Shown here: positions 1 through 11,621 of the stretch, in pieces | Layout of the letters: each line of letters opens with the position of its first letter | Numbering within the stretch: position 1 is the first letter of the stretch | Origin: Cymodocea nodosa | Lineage: Eukaryota; Streptophyta; Magnoliopsida; Alismatales; Cymodoceaceae | NCBI GenBank assembly: GCA_036874045.1 | Contig: CM072336.1 | Coordinates: 1,942,001 to 2,006,000, forward strand | Length of the DNA stretch: 64,000 nucleotides | Direction: 5' to 3' | Program-made: the position numbers and the translations under genes | Notes under the pieces: generated by a model | Told to the model about the DNA's origin: nothing | Seen by the model: only the letters and a program-made list of their open reading frames with translations | Database searches by the model: none

Positions 1-1188
1 TCTTTCGCATTCTTGGTTCTCAATCAATCATAATTAATTTAACTTTCTTCGGTTGCTTTACATGAGCACTTGCTATTAAATTTTCCAACAAAAAAATAAG
101 TCACGGAAATTATATCGTCGAATATTAAGGTAATATTTATAATAGAATGACCACTTCTTTTTTTTTAAAAAATTCCAACAAACCTAGATGAGTGACATAA
201 TAAGAGTGAGTCAAATCGAAGTTTTTCCATTTAAAATACTTCTAATTTTTTTTGAAAACTCAGCTTAAATCAAGTATTATTGAAAAAAGAACATGTCCAT
301 TTTCATGTACGAAATTCAATATATCATTGGCAAATAAGTAATCAAAAAATAAATAGTTTGTAGTTTTCAAATTAAAATTAGTGTTCTATTGTCAACTCTT
401 TTTAACTAAATTTTCCTTAGTAGGTAGCTTATCTTGCACGTAAAATTAGGAAATTATTTTGACTTTGAAGGGAGTTTTTATTTTTCAGATTTGATTGTAA
501 AATCCAAAGCAGAGGTCTCTATCAGTTAAACTTTATAAAGAAAGCGAACAGAAAACTTAACTTTCCATTTACCATGGGATTCCAATTGATTGAATCAACA
601 TGTTAGCGACTGATAATAGTTCATGTGCCGGCCAAGATTATTGTTATGTTCATTTGAAGTGTGGAGGATTAACAGCTTCTGCAATAGAATATTTGTGGTA
701 ATTTTATATTCTAATATACTTCAGGAAAATTATTTAGAAGAATTTAGAATTACTTGTCGAAAATTTATGTCTCGTACAGATCCCTTTAAGTTACTTGAAA
801 AAGTGAAGTCCCATAGGTTGAACGTTTTTGTTCTGAATTTCAAACGGTGATTCCTTTTCCAATATTAAATTTATTTAGTTAAAAAAAAATTATTCATGGA
901 TAAAATACTTAGAACAAAAAATAATACGAGTAATTATTGCTGTTTTTTCTAGTACAAGGTACTGCTTCTGTGCTTGGGCTTTATGTTTTAATGAATATTT
1001 TTTGAAAACTTTCATTATCTAAAAATCACACAACTATGCTTGCAAAAGAAAAAAAAATCAACACATCCATCCAACGGCGCTCTCTCTCTCTAAGGCCCTT
1101 TTTACCTCACCCGCAAATTGTGCCCGTGCGCAGACCCGTCGTCTGGGGAAAACGGAAGCACCGAACCCAAAACCCTCGTCCCGGCGAG
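1..1188. other. AT-rich upstream intergenic region
   Basis: No supported gene is seen here. The stretch is AT-rich with only short frames that lack family features. The last part, from about 1075, contains a CT-rich stretch and leads into the 5'UTR of the pinin-like gene at 1189. I could not place a TATA box or transcription start with confidence. Confidence 0.5.
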
Positions 1189-4100
1189 ATGGGGAGTACG
1201 GCGGTGGTTGAGAAGACGGCGGAAGAGCTGCGAAAGGAGATCGAGGAGCTCAAGCGCCAGCAGTGGGAGGTCTGGTCCCCGTCCTCTTCCTCTCTCTCTC
1301 TCCACCAACTCCAACTCTCACTCTTTGATCTTGTTCTGTGATTCGATCAAAATGAAATCGTCTTTTGTTTCTCAGATAACTGAGAGACTTCGAGATCCCA
1401 GAGGCCTCCGACGCAGTGCACTGGGCGGAAATGGTCCGCGCCCCAATTTAGGGCGGCAGCGTGGCATCGTTAGGCCCGTGAGTGTGGGATGTTGGGATGT
1501 TTCTGGGTTTGACACTAATTGCTCTCGTTTTGTTTACGATTTTGTTCCTACTATTGTTATAGGCAGAGAGAGACGTTGAAGACCAGCCTGCCCCCAAGAG
1601 GAGGTTGTCGTCTGCTGTAGTTAAGGTGAGTAATGATGCTATCTTGCTTTGTTTCCGTGTTTGGTCGATCATCTGCATTTTTGCGTGGTGAAATTTCTGG
1701 GTATTGGTTTTTTATGAAGGTTGGCGTTGGAGAAGTGGAGGAAGAACCAGTGGCTGGAGGAGAGAATGACGTGCACGAGGGAGAGGCAGTTGCTGTCGAA
1801 GCCGAGAATGAGCAGAACAAAGAGAGTAATAATCAGAGGGACGGTGGACTGAGGGGTTCACGACAACGGAGGACTAGTCGAATTGTACGAAGTCACAAAA
1901 TGACGTATTTTTTGCGTTTTCGGTATTTGGTATGCGATTGATCAAATTTTTTCCTTTGTCTACTAGCAGAACTATGATGTGCCATCCACAGAGCCTGTCC
2001 CAAGAGTTCTTCCAAAAGATGAGGATCCAAGCCTAGTCAAGAGGAACAGGAGAATGCTAGGGCAGTTGTTGGGGACACTGGAGGTATGATGGCTTTCACT
2101 CAATGTTTGCTATTGCCTTTGACGTGACCGTCTAAAATGCAAAACATGAATCAGTGTTTGTTTTTCTCAATGCATGCCATAGCCTGGGCGGAAACTTTTG
2201 CCATCTCTTCTAGCAAACAGTTCCCCAAAAAATTAGCTTGAAACCAGAACTCGTGTATCTTAGATATGTTTAATAGGCATCGTTAAACCTTGATATTTAG
2301 TGTGATTTGACACAGTGAAATTCACTGGAGTATTGTTGGATTCCCTAGCATTTTCTTTCCTTTAGGTTTGCCTATTCATTGCCTCAGGCATATTCCATAA
2401 TATATATACTCTATTGCTGTTTGAAAATATGTCAGTTCTCTACAGCCACATATGTGAGAGATACAAGATCAAGCATTATTACTTGTGTGTAAGCATAATA
2501 TCAATTTGACGAGGGAAGATAGCTTTCTTCCTTGTTCGCTCCTCATATGAAAAATGGTTGCTTTATTAAACCTAGGCTTGTTTTGGTGGCTGCCATTTTA
2601 TGCTTTGAATTTTCAGTCATCCACAACTTCCTCTTTATGCCCGTTCAATATACAAATTTACTTTGAATGGCCATTTGTAACGATGGATTAATGATCTTCT
2701 TTCCATTTTTGTGGAGGTAAGTTTTTGTTCTCTCGTAACACTTCATCCCAAACCATTGCCAATTTGCCATAGTGAAGATAGCTTTCTTTCCATTTATGTC
2801 TGTCTCTCAAGACAGGTATTTTTCTAGTGCACATTGGAAAATTTCCAAATCATAACCTGTTTCTTTTCTGGATAATTTTTTTATGCATTTAATATCTTTC
2901 TGGTTTCCACAAATCAAATGATCACATTTATTGAAAATTTTCCATGTTAAGTATTCAAGTTCTTTTTGTGCTGCATTACTCAATATCTTTCTGCATCATT
3001 TGAAGTCCTTTTTCTTCCATTTTCTAAAGTACATTACATTATTGAAATAATTATTCCTTTGGATTTTTCATAGTTTCACAACATTTCCTCATTTTTTCAA
3101 TGCTGGTTATTTTCTTGGAATTTAAGTCCCAATTTTAATATTTTTCACTCTTATTGTCACTTAAACTGCAGAAATTTCGAGAAGAGGACAAGCAACGGTC
3201 ATCAAGTGAGGCTTTCATGCGTAGATCTGATTCACTGAAAAGAGTGAGTAATTGTTTCTAACCTTGTAATATTGGTTTATTAGGAATTGTATGTCTTATT
3301 TGGTAATTAGTACTGCAAATATACAGATTTGTGCATGCTTTTTATGTTGCAAGGTACCATGGTAGTATGCCATTGTGCCTTGGGTGCCTGATTATGTCAA
3401 GGTGGTAATAAAATTTTTAGTTTGTCATTATTTTTATCTATTTGTTGATATATTCATGAATATAATATTTCATAAATAACTTAAATTAATAATTTTCTTA
3501 AATTAATAATAACAATCCAACTATAAATAAACTTATTGTTATCCTCCAAATTAGTATAAATCTCAACAATAACCATAAATTGATAATATTATCAGCCATA
3601 ACAAGATTGATAATAACAACAATCTTAATAATAATAAGTCAAATATTTACTAATAAATAGAAATAACTAATAAAAAGTAAATAATGCCCATCAATAAACA
3701 TTGCTTGATGCCCAAAAATAACAAATAATTGATATTTAGGAAATCATGACGTCAAATGGTATCTTGGCACTATGGTTTTGCGTTGGCAATCACCATAAAA
3801 GGTATAGATCATGTAATGTATGAAAGGATTATATGTAAAACTAAAGTATACAAAGAAACTTATAAATTCCTAGAATGAAAAATTAGTTTTATCATACATT
3901 TCTAATAAAAAATGATGAACAGTGAAAACATGCAAAATCAAAGGAAATTAGGGTGATTCATGCATTTTTTTGGATTAATAATTGGACAAGAAGTTTTACA
4001 TGTAGTTTACCTAAAGAAATGAAGATGTTTTTTATTTTTTAGCTGCAATAAAGGGAAATATATTAAAAAGGTAAAATTGAAGACTTACGTGAGTGGTAAG

Positions 4101-7100
4101 CAAACTAAGGTAGTGTTTGGGAAAGACTCTAGCGTTCAAGATTTTGTGATTCTTCAATTATGAGAAGAATTGGTCCCTAATGGTATATGATATGACAGAT
4201 TATCACCATAATCTGCAAGACTTTGTACTTTTGCTCATGTTGGTGTAGAATTAGAGAATCAACTCTCACCTCCATTATTGTCAATTCTGCTTGATTCTTG
4301 TTAGAGTGTTAGAAGTTTTACATTTCTATCTCTGACCAATTAATGGATTTTATTCGGTCAGCTTCCCCCAATTGTTTTTGACAAACAACAAAACTATAAG
4401 CTCGAACAACATGCTCTCCATCTGCCCCCCTTTCTCTTTGAATGACATTACCATTGGGTGCCATCTCTTGTCACCATTATCTTGATTCCTTGATCAAGTG
4501 ATAAAGCACACCCCTTTTCAATCAAAATTGATCCATGGAGAAGCATCTATGATTATTGTTGAAGATCTAGGCAGAGGCAAAGTATGTGGTGATGGTGGGA
4601 AGCACAAAGCAAGTGTGTCGTTGGCTTGCTTGGAAGAAGTTTGCTTTGTCATGGGGTAAATGCCATGGTTGCCTATGGATGGGCATGAAAAGAATAAGTG
4701 TCAGCATTTGTTTGCCTGCTCACTTGCTTATACTTTCCAAATGGATTCCATGCTTCTGCAGGACAACCTTCATAGGAACCCCATCATGTCATATTAGCCA
4801 CACGAAAAATTAGACCTTGGAAGGAATATAGGAGATACAAACAAACTTCCAAGCTCTCATCCTCACTCCACTATAGGTCAGGATCCAGAATAGTGACTTG
4901 TTTGAGAAAATGTCATCTCCCTCCATCTCTACACCTATGAAGGATAAGATTAATATGTGGCAAGAAGAGGTGAACCATAAGAGTGAAGGTAAGTAAGAAG
5001 ACTACCAATGGTTGTCTCTTTTGAGTCACTCAAGCTCCTTCAAAATTAGACATCGTACACTAAACACTTAGCAACACTCTTCTAGCTGGAAGATGCAATG
5101 GAGAATAACATCGAGAACAACATCTGCAGTTGGGAGCCCCCAACCTAAACATCACTCCAAAAGAGATATCCAACCCATTCCTTATCATAAATTTTGACCT
5201 AGTCCTCAGAATCCCCTTAGCCTCCATTATCCCCTCCAAAGACTAGTCACCTTGTTTGATCTCTGTCGTGACTACCTTGCACACCACCCTTATGCCATTC
5301 CCTTTTAATCACTTCATCTCACAAAGCTGGTCTATTCCCCTATTCATTATGGAGGCACCCCAATCCCACCCTTTGGTTTGCATCACCAAAGATGATTGTG
5401 TTATCAACATATTGTAGATGTGAATCAATGTGAACACTTCCTTGTGGCTGGAAACCCTTGATCGGTTCATTTGATTCAGACTTACAGTACATTCAATTTA
5501 GGAGCTCAACCATCAGTGCAAGGAATGAGAATAGAGGGTCCCCTTGATGAAGACCTTTATTGCATCAAATTATTCCTGTGGGGCATTCACTAACTAGGAT
5601 TGAGAAAGATGTCGACTATAGATAATATCTAGTCCAATCATGCCACTTCAACCCAATCCCATGCAGTATAACCTCCTCCATACCAAGGCTGCTGTCATCA
5701 CATTGGTGAGCCTTGGTCTCAGAGGTTCCACCTCTGAGAAGTTGTAATGTATGATACTACAGCATAGATGCATTTTGTCGATAAAAAATTAACAAAATCA
5801 TATCAAGGATGTAAAACATGTTAAATACGTGCATAACACCACAAAGTCAGATCTCAACTGCTAAAAATTATGTACAATGTAGCATAATGAATATATGGAG
5901 AACAAGTCATAATGCAGGATCTTGTCAATAAAAGAGGGTATACAATCTCCTGTTTTTTTATGGTGTCTTCTCACTTAAGTGGGTTCCTCGATAAGTATGG
6001 ATATGACTGTACAATTTCCTCCTTAAGTTTTCTCTTGCACCACAGTTGATCCAAGCTTTTCATGGGAGTTGGTGTGAATTATGTGTGAATTGGAGATGGT
6101 TGTTATTTTTTGTCTACTTTTCAATGTAATTTGTGATAAAAAGAGCATTCTTTATATTTGATTTTCAGCAAGTGTACACAATGATGTTATTGTCATTGAC
6201 CTATTGTTGTAAACAAGCAAAATATTTAAATACTTAAATCATTTTTCCCTACATATCTAGCATATTCTGGAATCATATCATTTTATAGGCTGAAGAAAAG
6301 GCCCGAGAAGAAAGTGAGAAGTTGCGGCAACAAGAGCGTGAACAAATTGTGGAGAAAAGGAAGCGAGATTTGGTATTGATATATCCATGATACCTAATTA
6401 TTTTTGAAATGCTTTATCAGTATTTTTTTCAACTAAACTTTTTTTTGGATTAGACACTTAGAGCTCGTGTTGCTGCCAAAGCTGAGGAAAAGAAACTGGA
6501 ATTGCTATTTATTCAGTGGGCTGATCATCACAAGAAGCTGTGCAATTTTTTAAGGTATGCTAATATGCTTACTTTAATAAACAAATTCCCCTGGTCCAAT
6601 CTTTACTTTTTCATTTTTTGGAAAATATTTTCTACTTGATTCCGTCTCAAAATTTTGGATTTTCTTCAGGTTCCTTGCATTTCTAGAAACTAAGTGATGT
6701 TTTCAACATTCAAAAACACTGATGTTTGTTATGCTTGCAGGTTATTTTTATTTTTTGGCCCAAAAGTGCCTACATTGACATGTTTATTTGAACAAGATAA
6801 GTTGTGTAGTTGCAGTGATGCAACTGGAGGTTGCGAGTCACACTTTTCCTTCTTGCTCTGTTTTGAATATTAACGCTATTTTTGATTTGGTTTCGAGCTG
6901 TGTTTCAGGACAAAGGCTGAGCCTCGAATTTATTACTTGCCAAAAAAACCGTTAGACGATGATCCTGTTGTTGCTGAGCAGAAGAAAGAGCAGGTGGATT
7001 TATTTCTGCCATACTCTTTCTGTTTATATTTTTAAACCCAAATTGTGCTATGTTTGACCTAGTCCATTGTGCTTTCCTTGATTGTTGTATTAGTTAAGTT

Positions 7101-7599
7101 GCTAGAGTAGTACAGAAGGATTTGGGTTTTTTATGGCTTGCTGGGAATAGTGGCTTTATAGCTCAACTACCATGATGGGGAAAAAGTAATTTTCTATTAT
7201 TGAAGCGAACCATTCTTGTAGGCCTTTATTGAATGGAAATCGGCGAGAAGGGCTGAGCTGTCAGAACATCAAAAGCAAATCGAGGAACAGTATATTGCAA
7301 ATGCTCAGGCTCAGCTGGAGAGATGGCAAAATGCAAGGAATGCAAGAAGAGCAAACAATCTAGTTAATCTACAGGAATCCATGGATAAGGAACTTGAGAC
7401 TCACCAATTAGAGCATGGCCCAAAGACACGGAGAATTCCTGGAAGGAACGAGGAAGAAGAGGATGTCGAAGATATTGCTGCCGAAGAGGATATGATGGAT
7501 GATGTCCTTGGGATTGAGGAGAACAGGAGGGTTGATGGTGATGCCATGGAAGCGGTTCAGGCAGGTGATTTCGAGGCTGGTAATGACAGTAAACACTGA
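1189..7599 (+). CDS. Pinin-like splicing/EJC-associated protein (Pinin/SDK/memA family)
   Basis: Ten coding exons by my joins: 1189-1269, 1376-1477, 1563-1625, 1720-1884, 1970-2083, 3172-3243, 6289-6372, 6454-6554, 6909-6993 and 7222-7599. They give 414 codons plus stop with consistent phase. The N-terminus carries the pinin signature ELRKEIEELKRQQ followed by ITERLRDPRGLRR (about residues 13-40). The middle (about 150-320) is the highly charged, coiled-coil Pinin/SDK/memA domain with RRMLGQLLGTLEKFREED and the FIQWADHHKKLCNFLRT segment. The C-terminal tail is very acidic (EEEEDVEDIAAEED). Known members are nuclear speckle proteins that act with the exon junction complex and SR proteins in alternative splicing; that role is taken from the family. 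The weakest join is the donor at 1885 (ATT|GTACGA), chosen because it keeps phase. The 3-kb intron 3244-6288 holds LINE debris. The predicted start has no upstream in-frame competitor that looks better. Confidence 0.9.
5340..5740 (-). mobile_element. Degenerate LINE (L1-like) reverse transcriptase relic in a pinin-gene intron
   Basis: Read on the minus strand, the intron between pinin exons 6 and 7 shows successive non-LTR reverse transcriptase blocks: a segment like HGIGLKWHDWTRYYL (about 5610-5680), FSILVSECPTG (about 5570-5610), GLHQGDPLFSFLALMVELL (about 5500-5555) and SHLQYVDNTIIFGDAN (about 5375-5425). The order and spacing match L1-type plant LINEs. The catalytic YADD box reads YVDN, and stop codons and frame changes lie between blocks, so the copy is dead. 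Flanking intron DNA from about 4080 to 6000 probably includes more of the same element, but I could not set its ends or target duplication. It is antisense to the host gene. Confidence 0.8.
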
Positions 7600-7917
7600 T
7601 TTTCTACTGTATGAATATATCTTCACGCCTTTAGAAGGTTAATCTATTTGCTAGGCAATATTTGTTGAAATTTCTATTTTTCTGTCATTTTCTTAATTTC
7701 CTTGTACGTTTTATTTCTCATCTTAGCTTCCAGATGACATTACACTCTTTTCATTGCTGTCTCAAACAGAGGTTATCGCCTCAAATGTTGTGTTAGGCTT
7801 TTGGTCCTCGTGCTTAAGGCTATTATTGGTTTTAGTAATGCACAAGCCGTTTGCTTGCTAGGATGCGTGATGTGATTTCTGCATGTGAATCGCCACTGCT
7901 GCTTTTTATGATGTATC

Positions 7918-8152
7918 TTTCGGCCTAAATTATTTGGTTTCATCGTTATTTGGTTGCCTTATGATACACACAGAGAAGCTACTGGTAAAGTGAATTTATT
8001 GGACTTGATGGTAATAATACGGAGGTTTGAAAATGTCGGTGAAAATGATGGATTAAGTTCCTGGTGGAACCCAAAAAGTAACATTTCGGAGGTGCTTCGT
8101 ACGGATGACGACGTCTTTTTTCGGCCTAAATTATTTGGCTTCATCGTTATTT
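7918..8152 (+). repeat. 34-bp direct repeat spaced by about 200 bp
   Basis: A segment beginning TTTCGGCCTAAATTATTTGG at 7918-7951 recurs at 8119-8152 with about one mismatch. The intervening ~165 bp is not repeated. It may be a footprint of a local rearrangement just downstream of the pinin gene; no function is evident. Confidence 0.7.
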
Positions 8153-8763
8153 TATTGTCACGCAAGGGGCATGGTTAGCAGGCAGAGGTGTTTCGTGGTT
8201 TGGATTTGAATTCTTTTTTAAATACTTGTTTATCATCTAGAAATCTTTGTCAATTTTAATGCAATTGGTCTTCTCTTATCTTTTAGTATTTATAAGAAAA
8301 AAGAAAAAAATACTATCAATATTTAAAAAAAGAAATGCTTTGCTTTTATGTTTTATTTTGATGATGATAGCATTCTTAAGTTCAAATCTAGGTCATTATC
8401 CTTTAAGATAGAGTGGATGATGAAATACTTGTCCTCTTGTTTTTATCATCATGAAAGTATCTGTGTCTGGATTCAAATTTAAGACTGTATTTATCACAGT
8501 AGTGTGGATATTCTTTTTTTTTTATAGTAGTTATTTTTGTTTTCATCATTATTTGAATCTTGTGTGGCGGCAGGAATACCGATTAATTAAGTGACTGCAT
8601 TTGATTTACGTAATGGAGTGGATTATCAATTGTATGTGTTGCCATCAATATTGGACTTATTGGTAAAATTTGTCTTTTATGTCAGGCAAATCTGAAACGC
8701 TAATAATCAATAATTATAATAGTTGATACTTGATGTGCAAGATTAAAATCTTCACGGTTGATA

Positions 8764-8839
8764 CTTGACTAATGATAAAAAAAGAAAAAAAAAACTTGAC
8801 TAATGATAAAAAAAGAAAAAAAAAACTTGACTAATGATA
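8764..8839 (+). repeat. 31-bp tandem repeat, about 2.5 units
   Basis: Units start at 8764, 8795 and 8826. Each begins CTTGACTAATGATA and runs into an A-rich tract with a single G. The exact 31-bp phasing and identical units indicate a recent slippage or unequal-exchange product. Confidence 0.85.
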
Positions 8840-10258
8840 ATCAATGCGGAACACTTTTAGGCTGGACAGCATGATCACAGGTCACACAACATTTAATCAA
8901 GGCAGATCAACTACAGCAATCAGGTTTACCACCGTGCAATCTATTAAGCAGTGTTCTTCCGTGAAATTTCCTCTTCGGCTTCTTCTTCGTGTCAGGCGCC
9001 TTCAACGAACCCCCCCTAAGGCCCATAAAATTAAACTCTTATTAAAGGCGGCAATCAATTAACAAATGACCGAAATCATGTCTACTCGCCGGCGATCGAT
9101 CATGAGCTCTTTACCTTTTTGTCGTAAAGATACTATTTTTTTTATCAATTAAAGGACAAAAATGGTAGAGTTTTAGTAAAAGAAAGTGAAAAAAAGATAA
9201 ATGGCTTTTAAAATTAATCTCCTAAAGTAAACTCTTACGTGAAAAATTTGAATGGTAATACAAAAAATATAAATCATAATTATCTTACAAGAATTAACAA
9301 TTTAGAGGTAAAAGATTTTATAAAAAAAATGAAATATGCGAAAACTATTAGACTAGAAAGTATCTTATAGAAGTAATAATTAAGTGGCTAACTAAACTTT
9401 TTAATATATTTTTAGAACCAAAGAAGATGAAATTTTCTGATGTCTATATTTAAGAACAAGGAAGATATAAAAAATTATAATAAATATCATGATATTAAGT
9501 TAATAAGTTATAATATAAAATTATAATAAATGATAATTGAAGAAAGACTATGGTGGGTAATTAAACAACAAAAAATCAATTTAGATTCATGAGAGGTAAA
9601 TCAACGATGAAAATTATTCATTCATTTACTTAGACAAAGACTAATAGAAAAATTTAAAGTTAAAAAATACCTTTCATTGATTTTAAAAAAAGGATATAAT
9701 ATATTAATATTATAAAAGATATGCGAAGAAGGCTTAAAACTACTTAATCACGAATTTGTGAAAAACATTAAATTAAAGTTTTAATCATTAATAGAAAGAT
9801 TTGAAAGAAAAAGTTCATATCATATATACGAACATCAAAGGTTGATGATATGGAAATTTTTGTCGTTGTTGTATCTTCTAGATAGAGTGAACAATCGATG
9901 GGATAATATAGATAAACGGATTGATACCTGCATTTGAGATCGCATCGGCAGCTTAGGAGCGTGCCTGTCGTCAAACGTCATTAATTCCGTCCAAAAAAAG
10001 CGGCGGGCGGGAAAGATTCTGCGGCCGCTGCTTCGTCGTGGTCATCAATGTGGACTTTTTGCTTGGAACTTGGTTGGATTTCCTCCCCCATGCCATGGAA
10101 CGATGGAAAAGTCCAGACTGAGAGGAGGGCAAAGCCAACACAGGACTGGTTCCATGGGAGGAATCCCGCACTTGCGAGAAGATTTCAACCAAGAAGAAGA
10201 TTCTCCTCACGAGGACCTACTCGCCCTCCACCCTTCCCCGCTAGCTCCTCCTCTATCC

Positions 10259-10267
10259 TATATAAAT
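10259..10267 (+). promoter_or_regulatory. TATA box of the small Cys/His-motif gene
   Basis: TATATAAAT lies 113-121 bases upstream of the ATG at 10380, in a C-rich context typical of plant core promoters. Transcription would be expected about 30 bases downstream, which puts the (TAGA)11 microsatellite in the 5'UTR. Confidence 0.6.
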
Positions 10268-10309
10268 ATCAACCCTGAATCACGACATGATCCCGCCGAC
10301 GACACATCC

Positions 10310-10310
<1 letters not shown>

Positions 10311-10354
<44 letters not shown>
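10311..10354 (+). repeat. (TAGA)11 microsatellite in the predicted 5'UTR
   Basis: Eleven perfect TAGA units end 25 bases before the ATG at 10380. Given the TATA box at 10259, the repeat should be transcribed as part of the leader. Perfect tetranucleotide runs of this length are normally length-polymorphic. Confidence 0.9.
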
Positions 10355-10379
10355 GACCCGGAGCGGAGAGAACTTGAGG

Positions 10380-10778
10380 ATGGATAGATACCGGGGTCGG
10401 TCAGGGAAGGAGATGAGGTGCAGGAAGCACCCAAAGCACAGGCAGTCCAGTGGTGTTTGCCCCTCCTGCCTCAGAGACAAGCTCGCCAAACTGTCTTCTT
10501 CGTCCACGAGCAACGTGTACTCGACCACTTCCACCACCAGTACCACTCCATACTCGTCGGGCTCCGTCTCCTCCTACTCCTCCTCCTCCTCCTCCTACTC
10601 TTCCATGGCTTCTCCCGTGCATTGCTACGCCGCGAAGGCCATGGGGAGATTTACCAAGAGTCGGTCGGTGGCTCGCGAGGTCGGGAAAGGGAAGGATGCG
10701 AGGAAGAAAGGCTTCTGGTCGAAGATGTTCGTGGGTTCCAGAGGTGGCGGCGAAGGCAAGATTGAGACGAGGACATGA
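10380..10778 (+). CDS. Small uncharacterised plant protein with N-terminal Cys/His motif
   Basis: A single-exon frame of 132 codons. I start at the ATG at 10380; a frame extension to TTG at 10374 is not a credible eukaryotic start. Residues 14-30 form a C-x2-H-x2-H-x6-C-x2-C motif (CRKHPKH then GVCPSCLRDKLAKL). This resembles the N-terminus of the plant DUF740/OCTOPUS group and of short related proteins of unknown function, but here there is no long DUF740 body. Residues 39-75 are a low-complexity Ser/Thr/Tyr tract, and the C-terminus is basic with a GFWSKMF block. The gene is GC-rich compared with its surroundings. Metal binding is inference from the motif; cellular role and partners are unknown. 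Confidence 0.75.
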   Translation: MDRYRGRSGKEMRCRKHPKHRQSSGVCPSCLRDKLAKLSSSSTSNVYSTTSTTSTTPYSSGSVSSYSSSSSSYSSMASPVHCYAAKAMGRFTKSRSVAREVGKGKDARKKGFWSKMFVGSRGGGEGKIETRT

Positions 10779-11621
10779 CTTTGTGTTTTGCGTTGATCAG
10801 GAATATTATGTATTTAATTTGCGTTTTGGATCTGTCTTGTGTTTGCTCATATAATCTTCCCTCCTTGGATTGACGTTTGCTAATCCTTTCTTGATTGTGA
10901 TCACGTTTCTATGAATTCGATCTGTACATATATATTGCATCAGATGAATGGCAACAATTTATATTTCTATCACATTGTGGGATTCAGTAATAATTAATGC
11001 TCGGTGGATTGCTTAAATAGAGAATAATACCTTGACGGAAGTCTCTGCTTCATCAAACAATCGAAAAGAATCATGTCTGTGGAGAATATTTTTAGCCGTC
11101 TTTCCAAAAAGAAGGGGCTCTTCTGTAGAGAAAAATTTAACAACATGTTCGAAAAACTTCAGCGGTAAAAGCATCAAAAGCCATGCATCATGCAGCGCTT
11201 TTCAGTTTTCTCCATCGATCCTTGAGATGATAGAACCTTTTGCTTAGATATTTTTGGTTTATTAGTTATTTATTTATTTATTTAAATTTATAATTATATC
11301 TAGCGGAATTAAAATAATGATGAAAATTATGGATACATTACTTTTTTTTTAATTATATTATTGTAATTGTTTTATAAATTTTTTTAGAAAATTATTTTTA
11401 CAAAATAATTAGGATGGAGTCCAGTACGAGGGCGTACCTCCTGTTGGACTGGAGGCCCAACACATGTCCACGTACGAGTCCAGTACAACACCAACCCTCG
11501 ATTCCAGCGGTCTGGCAAGGCGGCAGCCTTCCACCTTCAGCTGCGCTTTCTTTTTTCTCCTCCTGACGAGGTGAAGTGAGTGCGAGATTGGAAGCTGGGA
11601 AGGGGAAGAGCGACGGGAAGA
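10779..11621. other. Intergenic region and TRAPPC2L promoter region
   Basis: This contains the probable 3'UTR of the small gene and an AT-rich stretch (11250-11410) without a gene. The segment just before the TRAPPC2L start is GC-richer. It has a GGCCCA (reverse of the site II core TGGGCC) at 11454-11459, and the word GAGTCCAGTAC occurs twice, near 11417 and 11477. Confidence 0.5.

Larger units (their letters stand above)
7600..10258. other. Intergenic region between the pinin gene and the small Cys/His gene
   Basis: The first few hundred bases are presumably the pinin 3'UTR. Beyond it I see no supported gene. The region holds a 34-bp direct repeat (7918-7951 and 8119-8152), a 31-bp tandem repeat (8764-8839) and long AT-rich stretches from about 9120 to 9800. 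The short frames present show no family motif. Confidence 0.5.

Noticed and set aside
1885-1910. Alternative donor at 1905 for pinin exon 4
   Set aside because: It would leave phase 2 and shift the conserved PEPVPRVLPKDEDP-like exon out of frame; the donor at 1885 keeps phase, though it is a weak site.
7954-8178. 74-codon frame downstream of pinin as a gene
   Set aside because: No family motif; it overlaps the direct repeat and has a competing antisense frame of similar length.
10374-10379. TTG start two codons upstream for the small Cys/His protein
   Set aside because: Eukaryotic starts at TTG are not expected, and the ATG at 10380 is in good context.
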